Assembly: GCA_964441025.1 (NCBI GenBank)
Contig: CAYTXG010000009.1
Span: 1 to 64,000, forward strand
Direction: 5' to 3'
Length of the DNA stretch: 64,000 nt
From: JAAZIN01 sp964441025
Lineage (GTDB): Bacteria; Bacillota; Dethiobacteria; DTU022
Shown: positions 34,896 through 44,218 of the stretch, in pieces
Position numbering within the stretch: the first letter of the stretch is position 1
How the letters are laid out: each line of letters begins with the position of its first letter
Notes under the pieces: model-generated
Told to the model about the DNA's origin: nothing
Databases searched by the model: none
What the model saw: only the letters and a program-made list of their open reading frames with translations
Program-made: the position numbers and the translations under genes

Positions 34896-35576
34896 ATGAA
34901 CGAGATCTTGATCGTCGAGGATGACAGGACTATCGCCATGGGTATAGAGTATGCCCTGAACCGCGAAGGCTTCCCCACTTACACCTGTTATGACTTCACC
35001 ACTGCTAAAGAAAAAATCATGGGCGGGGATTATCTGCTGATCATCCTCGATGTCAATCTACCCGGTGGCAATGGTTTTGAATTATGCAAACTTGCAAGGT
35101 CACAAGGAGAAACGCCGGTGATCTTCCTCACCGTCTGTGACGACGAGATCAACACGATTATGGGCCTGGATCTGGGTGCGGACGACTATATCGCCAAGCC
35201 CTTCCGGGTGCGCGAACTGATCTCCCGAATCAACAGCGTGCTCCGGCGCTACGACCGGCAGCCTGAGCTAAAAAATGAGATCATCCTGGGGGATCTCAGG
35301 ATCAACCCTGCTGAAGCAAAAGTATACAAAAACAACCAGCCCCTCTGGCTCACAGCCCAGGAATATCGACTCCTGCTGACCCTGGCTTACCACAGGGGGC
35401 AGGTCCTCACCAGGAACCGGATATTAAGGGAGGTCTGGGATCTGGCCGGCGATTTTGTGAGTGATAATACCCTGACCGTCTATATCAAGCGGCTGCGCGA
35501 GAAGATCGAAGATGACCCCCGGGAGCCAAAAGTCATCAAAACCATCCGCGGTCTGGGCTACAGGGCGGGTGATTGA
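34896..35576 (+). CDS. OmpR/PhoB-type response regulator
   Basis: A 226-residue regulator with a receiver domain (acidic pair EDD near residue 9, phosphoacceptor in LDVNLPGG near 53, Lys in IAKPF near 102) and a winged-helix Trans_reg_C domain (about 130-225; VSDNTLTVYIKRLREKIEDDP and IRGLGYR). ATG 34896 is preceded by AAGGAAGAGG. Its stop overlaps the kinase start. It probably binds the GTCA repeats upstream of the ABC genes at 37037. Confidence 0.92.
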   Translation: MNEILIVEDDRTIAMGIEYALNREGFPTYTCYDFTTAKEKIMGGDYLLIILDVNLPGGNGFELCKLARSQGETPVIFLTVCDDEINTIMGLDLGADDYIAKPFRVRELISRINSVLRRYDRQPELKNEIILGDLRINPAEAKVYKNNQPLWLTAQEYRLLLTLAYHRGQVLTRNRILREVWDLAGDFVSDNTLTVYIKRLREKIEDDPREPKVIKTIRGLGYRAGD

Positions 35577-36816
35577 GATAAAGATATCCAGGAACCCCGA
35601 AGTGCGCAGTTTATTGGCCCTTCTCGCTGTTATGCTGGCCGGGCTGCTCGTTATCGCCCTGCTGTTGGGCCTTGCGGGAAGGCATCATTTAAAGCAGGCC
35701 TTTGTGGAAAACCATGCCGCCTTAGTGGGTGTGATCGCCGAAAAATACCCGGAAGCTGAGTCCGGTTTGATCGAGTCGCTCATGCACCCGAATAAAGAAG
35801 CTGTTACCAAAGGAAAAGAAATCCTCTCAAAATACGGCATCGGCAGAGACAATCTTCATCTGGAAACACCCCTGATGCAGGATTTATTTCGCTACAACCT
35901 GTCCTTCTACCTGTTGCTTCCCCTACTTGCCGGCGCAGCTTCCACCGCGGCGATCCTGCTCTTTTTGCGCAAACAGTACGGGCAAATCCGGGGAATCACC
36001 CGCTATGCCGGGGAAATCAGCCGGGGGGATTACACCCTCAAGATCCGGGATAACCGCGAAGGCGATCTGAGCATCCTTAAAAATGAGATCTACAAGATCA
36101 CCACACTGCTCAAAGAACATGCCGGGGCGCTGCAGCAGGAGAAAGCCCTACTGGCCGATTCTCTTGCCGATATTTCACACCAGCTGAAAACCCCTCTTAC
36201 CTCGCTTTCAGTGCTAAACGATCTGCTGTCGGATGATCCTGATGAAGAAAAAAAGGCCCTGTTCCTGGAACGTATGCGGGCCCAGCTGCAGCGCATCGAA
36301 TGGCTGGTCAGCTCTCTGTTGAAACTTTCACGGCTTGATGCAGGCGCAGTGATCATGAAAAGGGATCGAATCCCCGTCAGCAATCTGGTGGAGAAAACAC
36401 TGGCTACGCTGGCCATGCCGCTGGAGGTGAAAGCGCTCACAGTTCACCTGGAGGGTGACGCAGGAGTCAGCTTTACCGGAGACTTTGAGTGGAGCTGCGA
36501 AGCACTGATCAACATTATCAAAAACTGTATCGAACACACTCCTGAGGAGGGATCGCTCAATATCTCCTTTGCGCAAAATCCCATCTTTACGGTAATCAAC
36601 ATTGCAGACAGCGGCATCGGGATTGCCCCGGAGGATCTGCCGCATATTTTTACCCGCTTCTATAAAGGTAAAAACGCCGCGCCCGACCAGGTGGGCATCG
36701 GCCTGGCCATGGCCCGGGCCATCGTGGAGAAACAGGGCGGTGACATTACCGTGAAAAGCGATCCCGGCAGCGGCTCAGAATTCACCATCAGATTCTATGA
36801 TCAGGTGTCACAGTAA
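35569..36816 (+). CDS. Two-component sensor histidine kinase
   Basis: A 415-residue kinase: TM1 (about 12-35), an extracytoplasmic loop of roughly 85 residues, TM2 (about 115-138), a HAMP-like linker, HisKA (phosphoacceptor His in DISHQLKTPLTSL near 205) and HATPase_c (N box IKNCIEHTPEEG, G boxes DSGIGI and GIGLAMA). The sizeable loop differs from the loop-less BceS kinases, so it may sense its ligand directly. GTG 35569 overlaps the regulator stop by 8 bases; the ribosome site is poor, so the start is uncertain. Confidence 0.9.
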   Translation: MIEIKISRNPEVRSLLALLAVMLAGLLVIALLLGLAGRHHLKQAFVENHAALVGVIAEKYPEAESGLIESLMHPNKEAVTKGKEILSKYGIGRDNLHLETPLMQDLFRYNLSFYLLLPLLAGAASTAAILLFLRKQYGQIRGITRYAGEISRGDYTLKIRDNREGDLSILKNEIYKITTLLKEHAGALQQEKALLADSLADISHQLKTPLTSLSVLNDLLSDDPDEEKKALFLERMRAQLQRIEWLVSSLLKLSRLDAGAVIMKRDRIPVSNLVEKTLATLAMPLEVKALTVHLEGDAGVSFTGDFEWSCEALINIIKNCIEHTPEEGSLNISFAQNPIFTVINIADSGIGIAPEDLPHIFTRFYKGKNAAPDQVGIGLAMARAIVEKQGGDITVKSDPGSGSEFTIRFYDQVSQ

Positions 36817-36950
36817 ATAACCATCCCCGCACAGAAAAACCCCCACCCCTGTCTATCCCGGGGAGGAGGGATTAACCCGTAAGTCCAGTTGACCCTCCCT
36901 CTGACTCACAACATGGTCATATGCCTCTAAACCCTTTACTCCTGCTGTGG

Positions 36951-36988
36951 GTGACGAAACTGTCATAAAAATAGTCACCGCAGTGTCA
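36951..36988 (+). promoter_or_regulatory. GTCA repeat array upstream of the ABC transporter genes
   Basis: GTGAC (36951-36955) is followed by three direct GTCA half-sites at 36962, 36974 and 36985, spaced 12 and 11 bases, about one helical turn apart. A TACAAT -10-like box follows at about 37000. OmpR-type regulators bind such direct repeats upstream of the -35 region, so this is a likely target of the neighbouring response regulator. Confidence 0.55.
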
Positions 36989-37036
36989 CCCTGAAGGGAT
37001 ACAATATTGGCATCAAAAGAGAAGGAGTTCTTATTT

Positions 37037-37720
37037 ATGGAGATTTTACGGGTTGAAAACCTGTCCAAGGTCTACGGAAGCGGCGCCGCCCAGGTCAAGG
37101 CCGTTGACGGTGTCACTTTCGGCGTGAAGAAAGGTGAATTCGTCGCCATTATCGGCGCCTCCGGCTCGGGCAAATCAACACTGCTGCACATGCTCGGGGG
37201 TGTGGACCGCCCCACCTCGGGCAAAGTATTCGTCGAAGAGACAGAAATATACAGCCTCAATGAAACGAAGCTGGCCATATTCAGGCGCCGGCAGGTCGGC
37301 CTGATCTACCAGTTCTACAACTTGCTACCCATTTTAAATGTGGAGGAGAATATCACCCTGCCTCTGCTGCTCGACGAGAGGAAGATCGATCCCCAATTTT
37401 TAGACGAGCTTTTAGGGACTTTGAATCTGGCAGAACGGGCCGCCCACCTGCCCAATGAACTCTCCGGCGGGGAGCAGCAGAGGGTATCCATCGGCCGCGC
37501 CCTCATCAACCGCCCTGCCCTGGTCCTGGCGGATGAGCCTACCGGAAACCTTGACAGTAAGAATTCACAGGAGATCGTTGAGCTGTTGAAGCTGTCGAAC
37601 CGGCGCTACCACCAGACCCTGCTCCTGGTCACCCATTCCCATGAGATCGCCCTGCAGGCCGACCGCATGATCACCCTGGCCGACGGCAGGATTGTCAAAG
37701 ACGAGGTAATCCGGCCATGA
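37037..37720 (+). CDS. ABC transporter ATP-binding protein (MacB/BceA type)
   Basis: A 227-residue ATPase with Walker A GASGSGKST, Q-loop YQFYNLLP, signature LSGGEQQR, Walker B LVLADEP and the TGNLDS D-loop typical of the MacB/LolD/BceA group, plus the switch histidine in VTHS. ATG 37037 follows GAAGGAG. Its stop overlaps the permease start by 4 bases. It powers a mechanotransmission-type transporter with the next gene. Confidence 0.93.
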   Translation: MEILRVENLSKVYGSGAAQVKAVDGVTFGVKKGEFVAIIGASGSGKSTLLHMLGGVDRPTSGKVFVEETEIYSLNETKLAIFRRRQVGLIYQFYNLLPILNVEENITLPLLLDERKIDPQFLDELLGTLNLAERAAHLPNELSGGEQQRVSIGRALINRPALVLADEPTGNLDSKNSQEIVELLKLSNRRYHQTLLLVTHSHEIALQADRMITLADGRIVKDEVIRP

Positions 37721-40335
37721 ATATCCTGAACCAGCTCACCCGGCGCAGTCTGAAGCTCAACCGGAAGCGCACCATCGTCACCATCATCGGGATCATCCTC
37801 TCGGCAGCGATGATCTGCGCCACCATCTCCATCGCTGTCAGCTTCCAGGACCTCTTCCTTCAAAGGGCAAAACAGACGGATGGTAACTTCCATGCCACCT
37901 TTCGGGATGTTCCCCTGGAGCAAAGCCAATATATCACTGAAAACAGCTACACTGATACAGCGATGTTCAGCAGGAACCTGGGCTTTGCCCCTTTCGACCA
38001 TTCTTCCAACAGATACCGGCCTTACTTTTTCATCAAGGAATATGACGCCGTCGCCCTGCGGCATATGCCCATCCAGCTGATGGAGGGCCGCTACCCGGAA
38101 AAAGCAGGCGAGATCCTGATTTCTGAAGAGGCGATTAAAGAAAGCAACCAAGCTTATCGTATCGGTGAAAGGATTTTTCTTGAGCTGGGCCAACGATACG
38201 AGCCCGAGGGTGAAAAACTGCTCGATGACATGCCCTACGATGAGTCGGAGCAATTCGTCACCACAGTCCCAAGAACTTACACCATCACCGGCTTTATTGC
38301 CAAACCGCACTTTGAGAATTTCAGCAGCAACCCCGGGTTTACCGTTGTGGCCTACCTGGACCGGGCGACTCTCGGTGCAAATGACAAGGTCAACATCTCT
38401 ATCCTGGGAAAAAATCCGCGGCAGATCTATGACCGGGTGCCGGAGATGGCCAAGGAGGCGGGTGATGTGGAATATGCCTACAACGGAGAGCTTTTAAGAT
38501 ACATGGGCATCACCAAAAACGAACGGGTCCTCGCCATGATCAACACCGTCGCCGGGATCGTGATCCTGCTCATAGCCGTCGGCTCGGTGACGGTGATCTA
38601 CAATGCCTTCGCTATCTCGGTGAGCGAGCGCAAAAAGCAGTTCGGGCTGCTGGCAAGCACCGGGGCCACGCCCAAGCAAATCCGGAACGCTGTATTTTCA
38701 GAGGGCGCCTTCCTGGGGCTCATCGGTATACCGCTGGGGATACTTTCAGGCATCGGCGGCATCGGTGTAACCCTTTCGGTAGTAAACCGGCTGATGACGG
38801 GCCTGTTTTTCGAGCAGGATATCCCCCTGCGCCTGGTCATCTCCCCGCTTTTGATCCCCCTCACGGTGCTTTTTGTCGGACTGATCATCCTCATTTCCGC
38901 CTACATTCCGGCCAACAGGGCGGCGGCGATCCCACCCATTGAGGCCATCCGGCAGAGCGCAGATATAAAAATCAAGGGAAAGACCGTGAAGACCTCCTGG
39001 CTGACGCGCTTTCTTTTTGGCATCGAGGGTGAACTGGCCCTGAAGAACCTGAAGCGCAACCGCCGCCGCTACCGGACCACCGTATTTTCGCTCTTCATCA
39101 GCATCGTCCTCTTCGTCTCTTTCTCCACCTTTATCAATTTTGTAATGACCGGGGGCGGGATGTATTACCAGGAGATCAATTTCGATCTGACAGTCATGGC
39201 CGAAGATCTTTCTACCCATGAGCAAAAAATGTTCTATGAACAGGTGGCCTCACTTGAGGGGGTGGAAAGGTGCGCCATGGTCAGGGAGATGCCCACGGAT
39301 TCATGGCTGGAGGAAGCCCGCTTCAGCCCTTACTTCCAGAAAAATTACCTGGAGCAGGATCGGCTTCCCGCCGATGAGGAGGGCCGCCTCCATTACTACT
39401 TCCACCTCATTGCGCTGGGAGAAGATGAATTCAACAACTATATCGCCGAAAACGGCTTTAACGCGGATCTGTTCAAAGATAGCGCCCACTTGAGGGGAAT
39501 CCTCATCAATAAGACGATCACGCATGAGGTGAAACTGGCCGAATTTGAACCGCTGCAGATTAGAGCGGGAGATAAGCTGGTGCTGAGCGGACTCAATTAT
39601 GGTGAGGTTGATCGCGAAGCAACTCCCCCAACCTTTACCGCTGAGATCGCGGCCGTAACGGGCAGCTGTCCCACGGGGGTTCAGCCCTCCGATATCGGAT
39701 ATAGCTACCTTGTCTTCTCCGAAGGATCCTTTGAGGCCATCGGCGCATTGCTGCAGGAGGGGCGTGAGGACCGGGGCGATGATCGCGGCACCCTCCAGCT
39801 CTTTCTGGCAACCGCGGAAGGATCCGGACTGGCTGAACAGATCTTCACGATCAGTGAGAATACTGCACAAAACCGCATCCACATCAATGATATCAGGGCC
39901 ACACAGCAGGAGATGGATCGCACCATGTCGGTGATCAACATCTTTCTTTACGGCTTCATCACTCTCATCACCCTCATCGGGGTGACCAATATCTTCAACA
40001 CCATCAGCACCAATGTGGCGCTGCACCGCCGCGAATTTGCCATGCTCAAATCCATGGGGCTGACCCCGCGGGGCTTCAGCAAAACGATCAACTATGAAAG
40101 CATCTTCTACGGTCTCAACGCCCTGCTTTACGGCCTGCCGGTGAGCATTCTGATCAGCCTCTGGATGTACAACGGCTTTGGCAATTATTTGGGATTCACC
40201 TTCTTCCTGCCCTGGAAGGAGATCTTCATCTGTATCGCCGGGGTCTTTATCATCGTCTTCATGACCATGCTCCATGCAGGCTCAAAAATGAAACATGAAA
40301 ACATCATCGATGCGCTGAAGGAGGAGAACCTGTGA
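37717..40335 (+). CDS. Large FtsX-type ABC permease
   Basis: An 872-residue permease with an N-terminal helix (about 18-42), a large extracytoplasmic domain (about 45-270), an FtsX three-helix core (about 275-410), a second N-terminal-like helix (about 445-470), another extracytoplasmic domain (about 480-730) and a final FtsX core (about 745-860). This duplicated layout is seen in antimicrobial-peptide-responsive or envelope-stress transporters; the large ectodomains suggest sensing or extracting envelope substrates. Coupled to the ATPase by ATGA overlap. A palindromic element begins 14 bases after its stop. Confidence 0.88.
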   Translation: MNILNQLTRRSLKLNRKRTIVTIIGIILSAAMICATISIAVSFQDLFLQRAKQTDGNFHATFRDVPLEQSQYITENSYTDTAMFSRNLGFAPFDHSSNRYRPYFFIKEYDAVALRHMPIQLMEGRYPEKAGEILISEEAIKESNQAYRIGERIFLELGQRYEPEGEKLLDDMPYDESEQFVTTVPRTYTITGFIAKPHFENFSSNPGFTVVAYLDRATLGANDKVNISILGKNPRQIYDRVPEMAKEAGDVEYAYNGELLRYMGITKNERVLAMINTVAGIVILLIAVGSVTVIYNAFAISVSERKKQFGLLASTGATPKQIRNAVFSEGAFLGLIGIPLGILSGIGGIGVTLSVVNRLMTGLFFEQDIPLRLVISPLLIPLTVLFVGLIILISAYIPANRAAAIPPIEAIRQSADIKIKGKTVKTSWLTRFLFGIEGELALKNLKRNRRRYRTTVFSLFISIVLFVSFSTFINFVMTGGGMYYQEINFDLTVMAEDLSTHEQKMFYEQVASLEGVERCAMVREMPTDSWLEEARFSPYFQKNYLEQDRLPADEEGRLHYYFHLIALGEDEFNNYIAENGFNADLFKDSAHLRGILINKTITHEVKLAEFEPLQIRAGDKLVLSGLNYGEVDREATPPTFTAEIAAVTGSCPTGVQPSDIGYSYLVFSEGSFEAIGALLQEGREDRGDDRGTLQLFLATAEGSGLAEQIFTISENTAQNRIHINDIRATQQEMDRTMSVINIFLYGFITLITLIGVTNIFNTISTNVALHRREFAMLKSMGLTPRGFSKTINYESIFYGLNALLYGLPVSILISLWMYNGFGNYLGFTFFLPWKEIFICIAGVFIIVFMTMLHAGSKMKHENIIDALKEENL

Positions 40336-40348
40336 TTCAAGAGGCAAA

Positions 40349-40383
40349 AGTGGGACAAGAAGGACCGTCCCTCTTGTCCCACT
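40349..40383 (+). repeat. GGGACGGT-core palindromic element, variant arms
   Basis: Perfect 12-bp arms AGTGGGACAAGA / TCTTGTCCCACT enclose AGGACCGTCCC, whose reverse complement contains GGGACGGT, the core shared with the copies at 11159, 54371 and 54609. It begins 14 bases after the permease stop, which suggests a 3'-end role. It has no T tract. Confidence 0.7.
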
Positions 40384-40430
40384 GTAAGGAAACAAGGATC
40401 CCTTAATTCCTTACCGGGAGGTGCAGGGCT

Positions 40431-40496
40431 GTGAAGATGATTAAGGTAACCTCAAAAGGGCAGGTGACGCTACCCCGGGATTACACAGCTGTCCGG
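40431..40496 (+). pseudogene. AbrB/MazE-like N-terminal fragment
   Basis: A GTG preceded by GGGAGGTG opens a frame encoding MIKVTSKGQVTLPRDY, the hallmark first strand and turn of SpoVT/AbrB DNA-binding domains. Family resemblance stops after about 20 residues, where the normal dimerising half should follow, and the frame runs into the 3' end of the opposing acyl-CoA dehydrogenase gene. It is most likely the 5' remnant of an antitoxin or transition-state-regulator gene cut by rearrangement. No toxin gene is nearby. Confidence 0.6.
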
Positions 40497-40520
40497 GGTA
40501 AGGCTTTACCCTTTCCCCTG

Positions 40521-42224
40521 TCAGGGGTTCATCTCGTAGGTATCTTTCAACACCAGGACCCTATCGCTCCAGAACCGGTTGAATTTTTCCGGATCGGCGG
40601 CGGGCTTGCGGATCATTTTTAGAAGCAGTTCCGCCTGGGCAGGGGTGGCCCCCCGCTTGCTGTAAAGCTGCAGCGCAAAACTGGAAAAGTCGCGGACCAT
40701 GAAGTCAAAGATCTGTTCGACGACATCATCGCCCACATCGTACAGGGCGGCGTTTTCCAGGATCAGCTGGCCGTAGACAACAAGGGTGAAAAGCTCACCC
40801 AAAGCCAGCATCAGGTCCGTATCCCTCTGCTGTTCGGCCCCGGGAGCGGCGCTGAGCAGGGATTCTTTAAAAAGGGCGATCTGCTCCTTGAAAATATGCA
40901 CATTAGGCAGATCATAGCGGTCATAGGCTGGACTGTAATCATGAAAGCGGATCTTGCCCAGCCCCCTGGCCGGCCCCTGGTCAAAGAGAAAGGCGTCATG
41001 CCGCGGCTGGTCTTGCCTGGGTACCCCGGGATAGGGCTGAGGATTGAAAAAATAGTTGGGAATAAACTTGTTGATCAGGGCAATGTTCACATGAACCGTC
41101 CCCTCAAGCTTGGGCAGGGCGCGGATATCACGGGCCGCCATCTCAAAGTAGGTATCGCTTTCAAAGCCTTTCGCCGCGATCACATCCCAGAGCAGATTGA
41201 TCACCTCTTCGCCCTGGGTGGTCACCTTCATCTTCATGGTGGGGTTATAAAGCAGGTAGCGCCTGTCGTCAGGCGAAGCGGCCCTCATGTAGTCCGCCGC
41301 ACGCAGGGCAAAGAGTTTCATAGCCGTCAGGCGGGTACAGGCATCGACAAAGAGCTGTTTCACATGGGGAAAGTCGGTCACATAGATGCCGTAAAGACTG
41401 CGGTTGGCGGCATGATTCAGCGCCTCGTACAGGGCGTGCGTGCAGATGCCGATAGAAGCCCAGCCCAGGTTGTACTTGCCCACATTGACCGTGTTCAGGG
41501 CGGCATCCCAGGCAGCGGGGCCGCGCGAAAGGATATCATCCCCGGTGATGGGGTAGTCGCGCAGAATAAAATCGGCGACGTAAGACTGCGAGTTGACGAT
41601 ATTTTTCACCAGTTCATAGTTTTTGTGCCTGTAGTTGGCGGAGAAGAGCACATATTCATCTGTGCCGGCGATCTTGCCGAAGGTGGAGACCATCCCGGCG
41701 ATATTACCGTTGCCGATATAGTATTTCTCGCCATTGGCCCGGTAGGTGCCGTCGGGTTGGGGAGCCAGGGCCATATCTGTGGAGTAGATATCGGCGCCGT
41801 GCGCTCTTTCGGATAAGCCGAAAGCGAAGACGTGACCCTCCTTGAGCAGCTGCGCCGCCCGGCGCCTTGCCTGCTCGTTGGGGCTCATCCAGATGGGTCC
41901 CAGGCCCAGTATGGACACCTGCCAGGTGTACCAGTAATGCAGCCCGTAAAAAGCCAGGATCTCATTGAATTCGCAGTTCCGCCAGGTATCCCACCGGCAG
42001 CCCTTCTCTCCCAACCCATCAGGCGTGAGCAACTTGTAAAAGATCTTGTTGTCGCGCACAAACTGCAGAAAGTCATCATACCAGACCCGCTCGCGATCGT
42101 CTTCTTTGAGCTTTACCTTGCCCTTTTTTTCAAAGAAATCGATTGTCTTGAGCATGATCTCCCGCGATTCTTCATCAGGGTAGAAACGATCATGGCGCTT
42201 TGGATTAAGCAGCAAAGCAGACAC
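40521..42224 (-). CDS. Acyl-CoA dehydrogenase family protein
   Basis: A 567-residue flavoprotein of the acyl-CoA dehydrogenase superfamily, longer than the usual 380 residues and closer to the 550-600-residue branch with a C-terminal helical extension (about 430-560). The FAD/substrate-binding FAFGLSERAHGADIYS block is at about 135, and the C-terminal block RDIRALPKLEGTVHVN keeps the glutamate that is the catalytic base in butyryl- and medium-chain enzymes (EGT). It should oxidise an acyl-CoA to the 2-enoyl-CoA, but no electron-transfer flavoprotein gene is adjacent. A perfect sigma-H-type promoter precedes it, suggesting use at entry to stationary phase or sporulation. Confidence 0.85.
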   Translation of the reverse strand: MSALLLNPKRHDRFYPDEESREIMLKTIDFFEKKGKVKLKEDDRERVWYDDFLQFVRDNKIFYKLLTPDGLGEKGCRWDTWRNCEFNEILAFYGLHYWYTWQVSILGLGPIWMSPNEQARRRAAQLLKEGHVFAFGLSERAHGADIYSTDMALAPQPDGTYRANGEKYYIGNGNIAGMVSTFGKIAGTDEYVLFSANYRHKNYELVKNIVNSQSYVADFILRDYPITGDDILSRGPAAWDAALNTVNVGKYNLGWASIGICTHALYEALNHAANRSLYGIYVTDFPHVKQLFVDACTRLTAMKLFALRAADYMRAASPDDRRYLLYNPTMKMKVTTQGEEVINLLWDVIAAKGFESDTYFEMAARDIRALPKLEGTVHVNIALINKFIPNYFFNPQPYPGVPRQDQPRHDAFLFDQGPARGLGKIRFHDYSPAYDRYDLPNVHIFKEQIALFKESLLSAAPGAEQQRDTDLMLALGELFTLVVYGQLILENAALYDVGDDVVEQIFDFMVRDFSSFALQLYSKRGATPAQAELLLKMIRKPAADPEKFNRFWSDRVLVLKDTYEMNP

Positions 42225-42727
42225 CTCCCCGTTGGTTTGCCCATCCCCGGTCAGTAACAGTTAACCGCCGGTCATGTCAGTCACTGCCGGGTACCCCCTT
42301 CTCAGGAGGAAGAATCGAAACAATCTCCTGCCAGTACCTATAGTATTAATTCTTCCAACTGGTTGAATATCCTTTATTATTACCCCTGCAGGCAGCCCGT
42401 AAATGCCCGGGTGCTGGCCTGGAAGCAGCTGTAGAATATTGCCGTTATTTTACCCGCCGGCCCGAAGATTCCATTGTTAGCCGGCGCCCGGTATGATAGA
42501 GTTTTATTAAAGATTGGGCGAAAACCCCCAAAGTAAACCTGGTTTTTTCACTGGGAGGAGCGGGGGCAGCCATTTTTCTGTGAACCGGCGGAGCTAAATA
42601 AGCGATATGAATTTTAATAAGTAAACTATGCAATCCCCCGGCCCTGCCGCACGCAGGCGCGGTGGAAGAGGCACTGTTCAAAATTGATCTGTAGCATACT
42701 TTATCTTTCCCGGGGGAGGCCATACGA
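42225..42727. other. 503-base divergent gap upstream of the acyl-CoA dehydrogenase and MBOAT genes
   Basis: The left part holds the sigma-H promoter of the acyl-CoA dehydrogenase gene. The right part, a likely leader of the MBOAT gene, includes an imperfect long stem (CCTGGTTTTTTCACTGGG near 42537 against CTGTGAACCGG near 42580). No gene is visible, and no known riboswitch class was recognised. Confidence 0.4.
42347..42375 (-). promoter_or_regulatory. Perfect-consensus sigma-H-type promoter of the acyl-CoA dehydrogenase gene
   Basis: Minus-strand AAAGGATAT (42367-42375), an 11-base spacer and GAAGAATTA (42347-42355) match every position of RNAGGAWWW-N11/12-RNNGAATWW. The -10 lies about 123 bases upstream of the ATG at 42224. 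Confidence 0.7.
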
Positions 42728-44146
42728 TTGGTATTTTCCAGCCTCTATTTTCTCTGTGTTTTTTTGCCCCTGAACCTGGCCCTGTACTATGCCATCAAAA
42801 ACAGAACATACCGCAACTGTCTGCTGATCATCACCTCCCTCCTCTTCTATGCCTGGGGAGAGCCGGTGTGGGTTTTGCTCCTGATTTTTTCCACCCTTTT
42901 CGATTACTGCAATGCGCTGCTGGCAGGGCGCTACCGCGGCCACTGGAAGGGCAAGGCCGCCGTTGCCCTTTCGGTGACTGGGAACCTGCTTATACTGGGG
43001 TTTTTTAAGTATTCGGGCTTCATTGCAAACAATGTGAATGCCTTGTTCGGCACAGGTTTTGGGGCCACCGCCTTTGGCCTGCCCATAGGCATATCCTTTT
43101 ACACCTTCCAGACCATCTCATATGTCGTCGATGTACACAGGGGAGAGACTGAGGCGCAGCCGTCGTTCTTCAAACTGCTGCTCTTTGTCTCTCTTTTCCA
43201 CCAGCTGGTGGCCGGTCCCATTGTGAGATACAGGGACATTGCAGCTGAAATAGAGCACCGGGTGGAAACATTTGAACAGTTCAATTACGGTGTGAGACGC
43301 TTTATTATGGGCCTGGGCAAAAAGGTGCTTATCGCCAACACGGCGGGAAAACTTTGCGGTAATTTCCTGGGCACGGATTATTCGCGGCTGCCCGTTGCCG
43401 GGGCCTGGCTGGGCATTTTGCTCTTTGCGCTGCAGATCTATTTTGACTTCTCCGGGTACTCCGATATGGCCATCGGCCTGGGAAAGATATTCGGCTTTAC
43501 TTACAAGGAAAACTTTAATTACCCCTATATTTCCAGATCCGCCACCGAGTTCTGGAGGCGCTGGCATATCTCGCTGGGCAGCTTTTTCAGGGATTATCTC
43601 TATATCCCCCTGGGCGGAAACAGGAAACGCCACATTGTAAATCTATTTGTGGTCTGGTCGCTCACCGGGCTGTGGCACGGCGCCAGCTGGAATTTTGTGC
43701 TCTGGGGCATTTACTATTTCCTGCTCATATTTATCGAGAAGGTATTCCTTCTGCGTATATTCGAAAGGCTGCCGGCCGTTGTCTCCAGGCTTTACCTGTG
43801 GACGGCGGTGCTGGTGGGTTGGGTGTTTTTCTACCATCCGGACCTGGGAGAAGCAGCCGGGTTTCTCGGGGTTATGTTCGGAGTGAAAGCATCGGCATTT
43901 ACCAGCCCTGAAGTGGCCATCCATTTCTGGAATAATGCCCTTTTTTTAGTCATTGCCGCTGCTGGCTGCACCCCGCTCATGAAGCGGCTGGCCGGTAGGA
44001 CCGGGGGCGCACTTCCTGGAACGAATCCCATGATATCAGCAGCAGACAGGGTGCTGCGGCCTCTTGTGAGCATGGCTGTGCTGGTTCTATCAATTATCTT
44101 TCTTGTGGGGCAGTCATATAACCCCTTCCTTTACTTCAGATTTTAA
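42728..44146 (+). CDS. MBOAT family O-acyltransferase (AlgI/DltB-like)
   Basis: A 472-residue polytopic membrane protein of the AlgI group, which passes acetyl groups across the membrane for O-acetylation of surface polymers. It shows PISFYTFQTISYVVDVHRGE, DFSGYSDMAIGLGK, FWRRWHISL and LTGLWHGASWNF, whose His is the catalytic residue of MBOAT enzymes. The TTG start at 42728 follows GGGGGAGG at eight bases. The next gene encodes the expected extracytoplasmic partner. Confidence 0.92.
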   Translation: MVFSSLYFLCVFLPLNLALYYAIKNRTYRNCLLIITSLLFYAWGEPVWVLLLIFSTLFDYCNALLAGRYRGHWKGKAAVALSVTGNLLILGFFKYSGFIANNVNALFGTGFGATAFGLPIGISFYTFQTISYVVDVHRGETEAQPSFFKLLLFVSLFHQLVAGPIVRYRDIAAEIEHRVETFEQFNYGVRRFIMGLGKKVLIANTAGKLCGNFLGTDYSRLPVAGAWLGILLFALQIYFDFSGYSDMAIGLGKIFGFTYKENFNYPYISRSATEFWRRWHISLGSFFRDYLYIPLGGNRKRHIVNLFVVWSLTGLWHGASWNFVLWGIYYFLLIFIEKVFLLRIFERLPAVVSRLYLWTAVLVGWVFFYHPDLGEAAGFLGVMFGVKASAFTSPEVAIHFWNNALFLVIAAAGCTPLMKRLAGRTGGALPGTNPMISAADRVLRPLVSMAVLVLSIIFLVGQSYNPFLYFRF

Positions 44147-44218
44147 GGCTGTCATGGCTTTTTGGCGTCCCCATGCACCACGGCGGCGCCGGCTACAAAA
44201 TTACTGGAGGCAATGATC

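Noticed and set aside
42537..42600. Possible c-di-GMP or other riboswitch upstream of the MBOAT gene
   Set aside because: An imperfect long stem is present, but none of the conserved bases of the known c-di-GMP classes could be found.
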